DNA of 64,000 bases from NCBI RefSeq assembly GCF_013393325.1, contig NZ_QJRC01000080.1:1-64000 (forward strand). Direction: 5' to 3'. Made by a program: the position numbers and the translations under genes. The stretch comes from Pseudomonas hunanensis (GTDB lineage Bacteria; Pseudomonadota; Gammaproteobacteria; Pseudomonadales; Pseudomonadaceae). Below are positions 25,107 to 33,827 of this stretch, one piece after another (position 1 is the stretch's first letter; each line of letters begins with the position of its first letter). The notes below the pieces were generated by a model that searched no databases, had not been told where the DNA came from, and was given only the letters and a program-made list of their open reading frames with translations.

Positions 25107-26081
25107 TCAGAAAAGCATTGCGTGCAGGATTGGGTGGCCTGGATACTGGGCTGCGAGCCATTGCTCAAGCCCCTCGGAAAATGCCTTGCCTACGATGGAA
25201 ATTTCTCGATAGAGAGGATCTGTCCGTGCGTATTCTGGGCTCAGTGAGTCCAAGCGACGACGATTTTCCAGTGAAGATATCAAGTCCAGGAACAAGGCAT
25301 ACTGCTCTAGCAACTGCCCAGTATGGGGGTTTGACTGTCCCAGCATCGCAACGCGTTGTAGCGGTGTGAATGAAAGCCAATGGTCGAGGCGTTTAATCTT
25401 TTCACTGGCCGGTAGACCATGGGCCTCGGCAATCACCACGATCCCTCCCAGGTAAAGCAGCTTGCGAGAGAACTTCAGCTTGATGTTGCGCACGCCCCAA
25501 GCCTTGCCTTCAGCCCGCTTTTCCTCGAAGTTCGCCATCATGCTGCGGTAATACCGAACCACATCATTAAGCATGAACCTGGGCAACCCTGTTCCTTGGT
25601 CGCTTGCCACATACCGGCACAGCAACTCAGTTCGCCACCGAGTGAAACTCTCATCGCCAAACAGTGGGCGGCCTTCCAGCAGGAGCAGCATTCGTCGGGT
25701 GAGCGCCGTATTGCTTTCCTGCTTCCATCCAATGTGGTTGCTCAACTCCGAATAGAGTGAAAGCGCGCCCTGACCAAACTTGGACTCATCGCTCTCACCC
25801 GGCCAGCTGAGCGGTCGAACCAGGTTTTTGACTTGATGCAGTACGTCGAGCAGCCGGGCCTCAGACATGCTGCCGTCATGCACGATGAAAAAATCGATGT
25901 CCGAAATACGCGAGACCTCGCACCGCCCGTAAGACCCCACGACAACAACAGAAACGGGGGCTTGCCTGACCAGCGGAGCGAGGGCGTACTGCATGGCCTG
26001 GCGCAGCGAATTGTTTGCCTGCCAAGAATGATCGAAGTGCTTTTGCAAACAAGGGTGTTGTGAAAAGGTCGTGGTAATCAT
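25107..26081 (-). CDS. Orphan Pol-beta-type nucleotidyltransferase domain protein
   Basis: 324 aa. The nucleotidyltransferase signature is clear: GSYGRCEVSRISDIDFFIV at about residues 49-67, i.e. G-S-x-x-R-x-E...S-D-x-D with the metal-binding Asp pair. The remaining ~230 residues are helical with a conserved-looking NIKLKFSRKLLYLGG stretch. The substrate is unknown; GlnD-like uridylyl transfer, tRNA or small-molecule nucleotidylation are all possible. The G+C content is lower than its neighbours (53% and 50% in two 60-base samples against 73% in a sample of the next gene), suggesting transfer. The ribosome site is weak. Confidence 0.72.
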   Translation of the reverse strand: MITTTFSQHPCLQKHFDHSWQANNSLRQAMQYALAPLVRQAPVSVVVVGSYGRCEVSRISDIDFFIVHDGSMSEARLLDVLHQVKNLVRPLSWPGESDESKFGQGALSLYSELSNHIGWKQESNTALTRRMLLLLEGRPLFGDESFTRWRTELLCRYVASDQGTGLPRFMLNDVVRYYRSMMANFEEKRAEGKAWGVRNIKLKFSRKLLYLGGIVVIAEAHGLPASEKIKRLDHWLSFTPLQRVAMLGQSNPHTGQLLEQYALFLDLISSLENRRRLDSLSPEYARTDPLYREISIVGKAFSEGLEQWLAAQYPGHPILHAMLF

Positions 26082-26143
26082 CGTTGCAGGCTCAAAAAAG
26101 CATCACCTTACTGATGACATTTCTCCGCTACTGCGTGGAAAAG

Positions 26144-27028
26144 TTATCCCGCAAGCCCCTCCAGTAGGAACCTTTTCACTTCGCTGGAACAAAGCTCGGG
26201 GTCCTCTTGCATGAAGCAGTGCCCACCGGGTACCTGGTGGCCGGTCACCTGCGGGTTGATTGCCAGCAGCCGCTGTACGGAGTGCGGTACGAAGGGGTAG
26301 GTACGTTCGCCATACATCACCCGCGTGGGGGTATTGATCGCCGCCAGGCTTGCCCACATGCGCTTGGGGAACGAACTGAAAATTTCCACTTCACGGCTGG
26401 GCCGGCACTTGAGCACCACTGCCTCGCCACAATCGCCGATGGCATGCTCGACATAGGCCTGCAACGCCGCATCGGTCCAGCCTTTGAAAATGCCACGCCC
26501 CTGCAGCGAAGCCAGCGCGGCTTCGCGATCGGGCCAGTGGCTGCGGCGGCTGGCAGCCTTGCGCGCAAGCGCATGGCGCTGATGCAGACCAACCAGGGCT
26601 GCCGCCCCCATCACGCCAATCATGCGTCGGCTGAACAGCACCGGGTCGAGCAGCACGGCACGTGCAAACAGTTGCGGCTCGCTGGCCAGGATCAGCCCGG
26701 TAAGTACGCCACCGAAGCTGTGCCCTACAGCAAATCGAGGTACGTCGCCGTACTCGCCACGCCCTTCCTCAAACGCTTCAACGGCTAGCGCAGCGGTACG
26801 GTTCCAACCACGAAACACCCCACCGTGGTCACTGTCACCATGCCCTTGGACATCGCAAAGCCACAGGTCGAAATGCTCACTCAAGCGCATCAACAACGGC
26901 TGGTAGGCCAGGCAACAGAAGCCATTGCCGTGCAGGAAATGCAGCAACGGCTTGCCGCTGGCCGGGGTACGCCAGCCACGCAGGGTGAAGCCTTCGGCAC
27001 ATTCGTGGGACCAGGGGATCAACTCCAT
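26144..27028 (-). CDS. Alpha/beta hydrolase
   Basis: 294 aa serine hydrolase fold. The oxyanion loop HGNGF is near residue 33, the nucleophile elbow GHSFGG near residue 101, and the catalytic His is in PGGHCF near residue 269. The substrate is not evident. It begins 21 bases downstream of the LysE-type gene on the same strand, so the two are probably cotranscribed. No strong ribosome site is seen at its ATG. Confidence 0.85.
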   Translation of the reverse strand: MELIPWSHECAEGFTLRGWRTPASGKPLLHFLHGNGFCCLAYQPLLMRLSEHFDLWLCDVQGHGDSDHGGVFRGWNRTAALAVEAFEEGRGEYGDVPRFAVGHSFGGVLTGLILASEPQLFARAVLLDPVLFSRRMIGVMGAAALVGLHQRHALARKAASRRSHWPDREAALASLQGRGIFKGWTDAALQAYVEHAIGDCGEAVVLKCRPSREVEIFSSFPKRMWASLAAINTPTRVMYGERTYPFVPHSVQRLLAINPQVTGHQVPGGHCFMQEDPELCSSEVKRFLLEGLAG

Positions 27029-27049
27029 CAGTTGGCTGTACTCGCGAGG

Positions 27050-27679
27050 CTAGGAAAACGCTGATTCTACAAACAGCAGTGGGTACAGTGAAATCACCAG
27101 CAACACGGCCATCAGGACATTGAACAGCATCAGCCAGCGCGGGTTCTGCAACAAGTTGCGCAACGCGCTGCCGAACATCACCCACACACCGACGCTGGGC
27201 AGGTTGACCAATGCAAACAAGGCGGCGATGACGATCACGTTGGTCACATAGCCTTGCGCCGGCGTGTAGGTGGTAATCGCCCCTACCGCCATCACCCAGG
27301 CCTTGGGATTGACCCACTGGAACGCCGCCGCGCCCCAGAAGCCCAGCGGTTTGCGGGCACTGGAAGAGGCCGTCCCGACCGGCCCGGAGGTGGCAATCTT
27401 CCAGGCCAGGTACAGCAAGTAGGCCGCGCCTGTATAGCGCAGCACCGTGTACAACGGCGGCCAGGCCTTGAACACCTCGCCCAGGCCAAGGCCTACGGCC
27501 AGCACCATGACCATGAACCCGACGCTGATGCCCAGGGCATGGGGGATCGAGCGGCGCACGCCGAAGTTCACCCCCGACGCCAGCAACATCGTGTTGTTGG
27601 GCCCAGGGGTGATGGAAGACACGAAAGCAAATAGCACGAAGGCAGTCAGCAGGTCGGCAGAGGCAAGCATGGCGGGCAT
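27050..27679 (-). CDS. LysE/RhtB-family amino acid exporter
   Basis: 209 aa inner-membrane protein with about six hydrophobic segments. The family signature SSITPGPNNTMLLASGVNFG (about residues 21-40) is intact. Exported substrates in this family are amino acids or derivatives and cannot be read from the sequence. ATG codons at 27679 and 27670 are both possible; the first has AAGAAAG upstream. Confidence 0.88.
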   Translation of the reverse strand: MPAMLASADLLTAFVLFAFVSSITPGPNNTMLLASGVNFGVRRSIPHALGISVGFMVMVLAVGLGLGEVFKAWPPLYTVLRYTGAAYLLYLAWKIATSGPVGTASSSARKPLGFWGAAAFQWVNPKAWVMAVGAITTYTPAQGYVTNVIVIAALFALVNLPSVGVWVMFGSALRNLLQNPRWLMLFNVLMAVLLVISLYPLLFVESAFS

Positions 27680-27803
27680 TCCACTTTCTTCTTAGGTACT
27701 GTCACACTACCGGAGTCGCCCTACCCTGCGACCGATACAGTTACATTAAATTATTTAGATACACACCACTGTACCGCTAACCCGGATCAAGGAAGCCGTC
27801 ACC

Positions 27804-28283
27804 ATGAGCCTCATCATTCGCCCTGCCGTTCGCACCGATGCCGAGCAGATCCTGGCCTTCATCACTGAACTTGCCGATTACGAGCGCGCACGCCACGAGG
27901 TGGTCGCCACCTTGGCGGATATCGAGCACAGCCTGTTCGATGAGGGCAGCACAGTGCACAGCCTGATTTGCGAGCGTGATGGCCGGGCGATTGGTTTTGC
28001 CGTGTATTTCTACAGCTACTCGACCTGGCTCGGGCGCAATGGCATTTACCTGGAAGACTTGTATGTGACACCCGAGCAACGTGGCGATGGCGCCGGGCGG
28101 CAACTGCTTCAGCACATTGCCCGCGAGGCGGTGGCGAACCAGTGCGGGCGCCTGGAATGGAGCGTGCTGGACTGGAACGAGCCTGCGATCGGTTTCTATC
28201 AGAAGCTGGGGGCCGAGGCGCAGGATGAGTGGGTGCGCTACCGCTTGGATGGGGAGAAGCTGGCGGCATTCGCCCAAGGTTGA
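27804..28283 (+). CDS. GNAT family N-acetyltransferase
   Basis: 159 aa, the usual length for a single GNAT domain. The acetyl-CoA motif A is LYVTPEQRGDGAGRQLL (near residues 84-100) and motif B follows as LEWSVLDWNEPAIGFYQKLG. This resembles the spermidine/diamine acetyltransferase-like branch, but the acceptor is unknown. AAGGA precedes the ATG. It is transcribed divergently from lysE across 124 bases. Confidence 0.88.
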   Translation: MSLIIRPAVRTDAEQILAFITELADYERARHEVVATLADIEHSLFDEGSTVHSLICERDGRAIGFAVYFYSYSTWLGRNGIYLEDLYVTPEQRGDGAGRQLLQHIAREAVANQCGRLEWSVLDWNEPAIGFYQKLGAEAQDEWVRYRLDGEKLAAFAQG

Positions 28284-28378
28284 TCACGCGGGTTACACGG
28301 ACGGTGCTGTGACAATCCTGCCAATGAGGATTATTCTTCCAAGGTATGTCCCACCGCCCCAATATGTGAGCGCCGAAT

Positions 28379-29269
28379 ATGAAAATCGATGACATGGACG
28401 CCTTCGTGGCGGTCATCCGCTGCCAGTCGACCAACCTCGCCGCCGAGGCCCTGCAGCTGACTCAACCGGCCATCACCCGCCGCGTACAGAACTTCGAGGA
28501 AGACCTGGGCGCCACCCTGCTCGACCGCAACACCAAGCCTCTCAAACCGACCCCCATGGGCCTGCGCGTGTACGAACAGTGCAAAGCCATTTTGCGCGAG
28601 ATCGACTCGCTGCGCGAGCTGGTGGCCAACGACGGAGCGCCTTCCGGGACCCTGCGGCTGGGCGTGCCGCAAACCCTGGGTGATGTGGTGCTGCTCGATG
28701 CCCTGGCGCAAATCCGCGAAACCTACCCGGACCTGCGCACCCAGGTCACCAGCGGCTGGGGCAGCAGCCTGATCGCGCGCATGGAAAATGGCGAACTCGA
28801 CGCTGCCGCTGCGCTGTTCCCGCCGGGCAAGATCTTCCCCGAGGGCATCGCCAGCCAGTCGATCGCACGCATGCCACTGCGGGTAGTTGCAGCCAAAGGC
28901 AGCACCGGCAAGCGCAGCCTCAAGCTCAAGGACTGCTACACCCGTGGCTGGGTGCTCAACCCCGATGGCTGCGGCTTCCGCGCGGGGCTGCAGCGCGCCC
29001 TGAGTGAACAGGGGCTGAGCTTGTCGATCAACCTGGAGACCTTTGGTACCGAGTTGCAATTGGGGCTGGTGGCCAATGGGCAGGGGCTTGGCCTCGTGCC
29101 TGAGCCGTTGTTGCAGAACAGCCGCCATCGGGACGCGCTGGATGTGGTCAATGTAACGGACTTCAAGCCCCAGGTGGATTTGTGGCTGTTCCACCCGCGC
29201 TACCTGGGCAACCTGCAGGAGCCGGTGGAGCTGTTTGGCCGGGTGGCCGGGCAACAGTTGTGTGGGTGA
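28379..29269 (+). CDS. LysR-family transcriptional regulator
   Basis: 296 aa. The N-terminal winged helix-turn-helix (about residues 3-62, with LAAEALQLTQPAITRRVQNFE) is followed by the LysR substrate-binding domain. It lies directly upstream of, and in the same direction as, the acyl-CoA-dehydrogenase/LLM operon, with a palindrome in between, so it is the probable regulator of that operon. The effector is unknown. Confidence 0.88.
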   Translation: MKIDDMDAFVAVIRCQSTNLAAEALQLTQPAITRRVQNFEEDLGATLLDRNTKPLKPTPMGLRVYEQCKAILREIDSLRELVANDGAPSGTLRLGVPQTLGDVVLLDALAQIRETYPDLRTQVTSGWGSSLIARMENGELDAAAALFPPGKIFPEGIASQSIARMPLRVVAAKGSTGKRSLKLKDCYTRGWVLNPDGCGFRAGLQRALSEQGLSLSINLETFGTELQLGLVANGQGLGLVPEPLLQNSRHRDALDVVNVTDFKPQVDLWLFHPRYLGNLQEPVELFGRVAGQQLCG

Positions 29270-29321
29270 GTGTAAAAACGTGGCGCAGTTCACTGTCTAG
29301 GAGACGCCTCATGTTCCCGAT

Positions 29322-29338
29322 GGGCTGCAATGCAGCCC
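29322..29338. repeat. 17-base palindrome between lysR and the LLM operon
   Basis: GGGCTGCAATGCAGCCC is a perfect palindrome around a single central base. It could be an operator or the stem of a weak terminator for the LysR gene (no T-run follows). The rest of 29339-29479 is clearly A+T-rich and is probably the operon promoter. Confidence 0.55.
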
Positions 29339-29479
29339 GATTAAATACCAGTATTGCATAACAACTAACAACTTTAATTCATACAACTGATAATTAGCAT
29401 AGAACAAAAAAGACTTTTACAGCCTTCACCCATACGAATACGGTCTTAGAAACCCACCGTGTTCCAGGGATGAATACCC

Positions 29480-30616
29480 ATGAGTCACCCCCCTTCCGCC
29501 AGCGCACTAGCCGAACTCACCCAGGCCCTGGCCAGCAATGCCGAGCGCTACGACCGCAGCGGCCAGTTCCCCGTCGACAACTTCACCCTGCTGCACCGCC
29601 ACGGCCTGCTGAGTTTCACCGTGCCGCGCGCCCTGGGCGGTGGCGGGGCCGACCTGGCCAGCGCACGCCTGGTGATCACCGCCGTCGGCAAAGGCTGCCC
29701 GTCCACCGCATTGATCCTGGTGATGCAGTACCTGCAGCACTTGCGCCTACAGGACGAGGATCGCTGGCCCGAGCACCTGCGCCTGCAAGTGGCACGCGAC
29801 GCGGTGGCCAACGGCGCGCTGATCAACGCCTTTCGCGTCGAGCCGGAACTGGGCACACCGGCACGCGGTGGCTTGCCGGCGACCACCGCTCGGCGCACCG
29901 CCGAGGGCTGGCGGTTGTCCGGGCGCAAAATCTACTCCACCGGCAGCCATGGCCTGAGCTGGTACCTGGTGTGGGCCCGCAGCGACGACCAGGACCCCCT
30001 CGTAGGCGGCTTCCTGGTACACAAGGACACCCCTGGCATCCGTATCGTCGAAGACTGGGACCACCTGGGCATGCGTGCCACCTGCAGCCATGAAGTGCAG
30101 TTCGACGAGGTGCTGATCCCGTTGGAGCATGCCGTCAGCGTCAGCCCGGCCAGCGCACCACGCCCCGAACTCGACAGCACCGGCCTGCTGTGGATGGCAG
30201 TGTTGCTGCCTGCACTGTACGACGGTGTGGCCCAGGCCGCACGTGACTGGCTGGTGCAGTTCCTGAACCAGCGGGCGCCGTCCAACCTGGGGGCACCGCT
30301 GGCCAGCCTGGCGCGTTTCCAGGACGTGGTCGGACGCATCGACACGCTGCTGTTCGCCAACCAGAGCCTGCTGAACGCCGCCGTCAGCGGGCAGACCGAC
30401 CCGCGCCATGCCGGGCAGCTCAAGCACCTGGTCAGCCGCAATGCCATCCAGGCGGTGGAGTTGGCCATCGAGGCTGCCGGCAACCCTGGCCTGTCGCGGC
30501 GCAACCCATTGGAGCGGCACTACCGCGATGTGCTGTGCAGCCGCATCCACACCCCTCAAGATGACGTTGTACTCGGCCAGGTCGGCCGTGCTGCCTTGGC
30601 GCAGGTGGCAGCATGA
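29480..30616 (+). CDS. Acyl-CoA dehydrogenase-like flavoprotein (SfnB/DszC-type)
   Basis: 378 aa with the acyl-CoA dehydrogenase fold. The N-terminal helical domain is followed by a beta domain (LSGRKIYSTGSHGLSWYLVW near residue 150) and a C-terminal helical bundle. Homologues in sulfur operons act as flavin-dependent monooxygenases or desulfurisation helpers rather than in beta-oxidation. No obvious catalytic Glu is placed as in true acyl-CoA dehydrogenases. First gene of a five-gene operon; its stop overlaps the next start by 4 bases (ATGA). Confidence 0.83.
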   Translation: MSHPPSASALAELTQALASNAERYDRSGQFPVDNFTLLHRHGLLSFTVPRALGGGGADLASARLVITAVGKGCPSTALILVMQYLQHLRLQDEDRWPEHLRLQVARDAVANGALINAFRVEPELGTPARGGLPATTARRTAEGWRLSGRKIYSTGSHGLSWYLVWARSDDQDPLVGGFLVHKDTPGIRIVEDWDHLGMRATCSHEVQFDEVLIPLEHAVSVSPASAPRPELDSTGLLWMAVLLPALYDGVAQAARDWLVQFLNQRAPSNLGAPLASLARFQDVVGRIDTLLFANQSLLNAAVSGQTDPRHAGQLKHLVSRNAIQAVELAIEAAGNPGLSRRNPLERHYRDVLCSRIHTPQDDVVLGQVGRAALAQVAA

Positions 30617-31557
30617 GCCACTCGATCATCGCCAGCCAGCTGGACGCCCAGGCCAACCAGTACCTGCGCGATCACTTGCCTGACCACGAGGTGGTCGATA
30701 TCGCACCTACCCAGCTGCAGCTGGACATCCCTGCCGACGTCTTCATCCTGCGCCCGGTCAATGTACGCGGTAACCGAGTGGATTCCCCGCCCGCCGGCTG
30801 GCCGTGGCAATTGCGCTGGGTGCAGGTGGTGTCCTCGGGCATCGACTTCTACCCCGACTGGGTGTTCCAGGGCCCGCCGGTCACCAGTGGCCGCGGCGCC
30901 AATGCCGAGCAGGTGGCCGAGTTTGCCTTGGCTCTGGTGCTCGCTGCCGCCAAGCAGCTACCGGGCCTGTGGGTCAAAGACGCCGACTGGCGCCTGACCC
31001 CGCTGGCCCCGGTACGTGGCCGTACCCTGGGCATATTCGGCTTCGGCAGCATCGGCCAGAGCCTGGCGCGCAAGGCAAATGCCCTGGGCATGCAGGTACT
31101 GGCGCTGAATCGCCCAGGCCAACCCATTGCCGAGGTGCCGGGCGTACAGCGCGTCGACAACCTGCAGCAGCTGTTTGCCGGCAGCGATCACCTGGTCATC
31201 GCCGCCCCGCTCACCCCTGCCACCCGTGGCCTGATCGACCACCAGGTACTGGCCCAGGCCAAGCCCGGCCTGCACCTGATCAACATCGCCCGTGGCGGGC
31301 TGCTGAACCAGCAAGCCCTGCTCGATGCCCTGGACAGTGGCCTGATCGGCCGCGCCAGCCTGGATGTCACCGAACCGGAGCCGCTACCGACGGGGCACCC
31401 GCTGTACCAGCACCCGCGAGTATTCCTGTCGCCGCATACCTCGGCGATTTCCGAGGACGGCTACCCGGCCTTGCTCGACGCATTTCTCGACAACTTCGCC
31501 CGCTACCGCGAACAGGCACCGCTGCACAACCTGGTCGATACCCAGCGCGGCTACTGA
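30613..31557 (+). CDS. D-isomer-specific 2-hydroxyacid dehydrogenase
   Basis: 314 aa. The Rossmann motif GFGSIG is near residue 141. The catalytic set is visible as NIARGGLLN (Arg near 228), TEPEPL (Glu) and LSPHTSA (His near 276). It reduces a 2-keto acid or oxidises a D-2-hydroxy acid. It is not closely similar to KguD in this window. Coupled by 4-base overlap to the preceding flavoprotein and followed after 23 bases by the aldolase-like gene. Confidence 0.87.
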   Translation: MSHSIIASQLDAQANQYLRDHLPDHEVVDIAPTQLQLDIPADVFILRPVNVRGNRVDSPPAGWPWQLRWVQVVSSGIDFYPDWVFQGPPVTSGRGANAEQVAEFALALVLAAAKQLPGLWVKDADWRLTPLAPVRGRTLGIFGFGSIGQSLARKANALGMQVLALNRPGQPIAEVPGVQRVDNLQQLFAGSDHLVIAAPLTPATRGLIDHQVLAQAKPGLHLINIARGGLLNQQALLDALDSGLIGRASLDVTEPEPLPTGHPLYQHPRVFLSPHTSAISEDGYPALLDAFLDNFARYREQAPLHNLVDTQRGY

Positions 31558-31580
31558 ACCGACACTTTTTGGAGAACACC

Positions 31581-32375
31581 ATGACTGCATTGTCTGTCAT
31601 CGCCCCCCAGGAAAACACCGTGCGCCAACGGGTCAGCGCCGAAGAATGGGAGGTGCGAGTAAAGCTGGCTGCGGCCTATCGCCTGGCTGCCCTGTTCCGC
31701 TGGACCGACCATATCTACACACACTTCTCGGCACGCGTGCCTGGGCCCGACGAACACTTTCTGATCAACGCCTTCGGCCTGCTGTTCGACGAGATCACCG
31801 CCTCCAACCTGGTGAAGGTCGATGTAGATGGCACGATCATCGATGATCCCCTGGGCCTGGGCATCAACCAGGCCGGCTATGTGATTCACAGCGCCATTCA
31901 CCGTGCGCGGCCCGACCTCAAGGCCGTGCTGCACACCCACACGCGTGATGGCGCAGCAGTGTCGGCACAACGCGATGGCCTGCTGCCAATCTCGCAGCAT
32001 GCCCTGGCCTACTACAGCCGCGTGGTGTACCACGACTACGAAGGCGTCGCCCTGGACCTGGACGAGCAGCAGCGGCTGGTGGCCAACCTGGGCGACAGCA
32101 ATATCCTGATCCTGCGCAACCATGGCCTGCTGACCGGGGGAATCAGCGTCGAGCATGCCTTCCGCGAGCTGCACGGGCTGGAGCGGGCCTGCAACATCCA
32201 GGTGGCGGCGCAGGCAGGGGGCAACGACCAACTGCTGTACGCGGCGCCGGCAGCAATTGCCAAGGTGCATGAGCAGTCGAAGCGGTTTTCCGATGGGCTG
32301 GGGGAAGGGATCCAGCGGCATTGGGATGCGCTGATACGCCAGCTGGATCGGGAGGGACTGGATTACCAGAACTGA
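31581..32375 (+). CDS. Class II aldolase/adducin domain protein
   Basis: 264 aa. Zinc ligands of the class II aldolase fold are visible as HTHTRDG (near residue 117) and a later His in NHGLL (near residue 180). Members cleave or epimerise phosphorylated or free hydroxy acids; in this operon it may cleave the product of the dehydrogenase. The true start is the ATG at 31581 with GGAG upstream; the much longer open frame reaching back to 30804 lies inside the preceding gene. Confidence 0.87.
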   Translation: MTALSVIAPQENTVRQRVSAEEWEVRVKLAAAYRLAALFRWTDHIYTHFSARVPGPDEHFLINAFGLLFDEITASNLVKVDVDGTIIDDPLGLGINQAGYVIHSAIHRARPDLKAVLHTHTRDGAAVSAQRDGLLPISQHALAYYSRVVYHDYEGVALDLDEQQRLVANLGDSNILILRNHGLLTGGISVEHAFRELHGLERACNIQVAAQAGGNDQLLYAAPAAIAKVHEQSKRFSDGLGEGIQRHWDALIRQLDREGLDYQN

Positions 32376-32465
32376 CCGCGTTCTTGTGGCCTGTACCGAC
32401 CTCCGCCGCGGCTGAGTTTCAAGGCCGTATCGACTCCATTTGCAGCACAACCCGCAGGTATTCCG

Positions 32466-33800
32466 ATGAGCAAACGACAGATCCGCCTGGGCGCCATGAT
32501 CCATGGCGTCGGCCACGGCTGGGGCGAATGGCGCCACCCCGATGCATTGGCCGATGCCAGTGTCAATTTCGGTTTCTACAAACATCAGGCAAAACTGGCG
32601 GAGGCGGCAACGTTCGACTTCGCCTTCATTGCCGACAGCCTGCACATCCACGCCCGCTCCAGTCCTCACTACCTCAACCGTTTCGAGCCGCTGACCATCC
32701 TCTCGGCGCTGGCTGCGGTAACCGAACACATCGGCCTGGTGGCCACGGTCACGGTCAGCTACACCGAGCCCTTCCAGGTAGCACGTCAGTTCGCCTCGCT
32801 GGACCTGATCAGCGGTGGGCGCGCGGGCTGGAACGTGGTGACTTCCTGGCTTTCCGGTACTGCTGACAACTTCGGCAAGGCTGAACACCCGCCGCATGCC
32901 GTGCGTTACCGAATTGCGCGCGAGCACGTAGAGGTGGTCAAAGGGCTGTGGGACTCCTGGGAAGACGACGCCTTTACCCGCGACAAGCAAAGCGGACAGT
33001 TCTTCGACCCGGCCAAACTGCACACCCTCGGCCACCAGGGTGAGTTCTTCAAGGTCAAGGGCCCGCTGAACATCCAGCGCTCGCCCCAGGGCCAGCCACT
33101 GATCTTCCAGGCAGGCGTGTCGGAAGAGGGTCGCAACTTCGCCGCGCAAAACGCCGACGCCATCTTCGTCAACCCGGAATCGTTCGACGATGCCCACGCT
33201 TACTATCAGGACCTCAAGCAGCGTGCCGCGCGCCATGGCCGTGATCCGGATGCATTGTTCATCCTGCCCGGCATACGCCCGATCGTCGGCCGCGACGCCG
33301 AGGAGGTCGAACAGCGTTATCAGCAAGCCGTGGACCTGGTAAGCATCGAAGATGCCCTGGTTGCGCTTGGCCGGCCGTTCAACGACTACGACTTCAGCCA
33401 CCATGACTTGGATGCGCCCTTCCCCGACCTCGGCACGCTGGGCAATGACAGCCACAAGGGCACCTCGGACCAACTCAAGCAGCTGGCCCGTGATGAAGGC
33501 CTGACCTTGCGCGAGCTGGCGCTGCGTTTCTCGCGTCCACGCCGGGACTTCGTCGGTACCCCGGAACAGGTTGGCGATGCCCTGCAGCACTGGTTCGAAA
33601 ACGGCGCGGCCGACGGTTTCATCATCAACTCGCTGCTACCCGACGGCCTGCAGTATTTCACCGAGCAGGTGGTGCCGCTGCTGCAGGCGCGAGGCCTGGT
33701 ACGCCAGACGTATGCCGGTACAACCCTGCGAGACCATTTCGGCCTCGACGTGCCGGAAAACCGCAACACACTGCGCCGCACCCAGACAGCGGTTGCCTGA
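32466..33800 (+). CDS. LLM-class FMN-dependent monooxygenase, NtaA/SnaA/DszA type
   Basis: 444 aa TIM-barrel flavin monooxygenase of the nitrilotriacetate/dibenzothiophene-sulfone type. The signature regions are [33 protein letters not shown] and [12 protein letters not shown] (about residues 55-125). It uses reduced flavin supplied by a separate reductase, and no reductase gene is seen in the operon. Similar in length and layout to the minus-strand protein at 54169-55476 in this window. Substrate unknown; organosulfur compounds or chelators are typical. Confidence 0.88.
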   Translation: MSKRQIRLGAMIHGVGHGWGEWRHPDALADASVNFGFYKHQAKLAEAATFDFAFIADSLHIHARSSPHYLNRFEPLTILSALAAVTEHIGLVATVTVSYTEPFQVARQFASLDLISGGRAGWNVVTSWLSGTADNFGKAEHPPHAVRYRIAREHVEVVKGLWDSWEDDAFTRDKQSGQFFDPAKLHTLGHQGEFFKVKGPLNIQRSPQGQPLIFQAGVSEEGRNFAAQNADAIFVNPESFDDAHAYYQDLKQRAARHGRDPDALFILPGIRPIVGRDAEEVEQRYQQAVDLVSIEDALVALGRPFNDYDFSHHDLDAPFPDLGTLGNDSHKGTSDQLKQLARDEGLTLRELALRFSRPRRDFVGTPEQVGDALQHWFENGAADGFIINSLLPDGLQYFTEQVVPLLQARGLVRQTYAGTTLRDHFGLDVPENRNTLRRTQTAVA

Positions 33801-33827
33801 GCCCATCACGACAAGGAGTTCTGTTCC

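Noticed and set aside
30804..31580. Upstream extension of the class II aldolase frame
   Set aside because: It runs inside the preceding dehydrogenase gene; the ATG at 31581 has a good ribosome site and gives the normal family length.
31551..33590. 679-codon minus-strand open frame
   Set aside because: It is antisense to the class II aldolase and LLM genes, which carry clear family motifs and ribosome sites.
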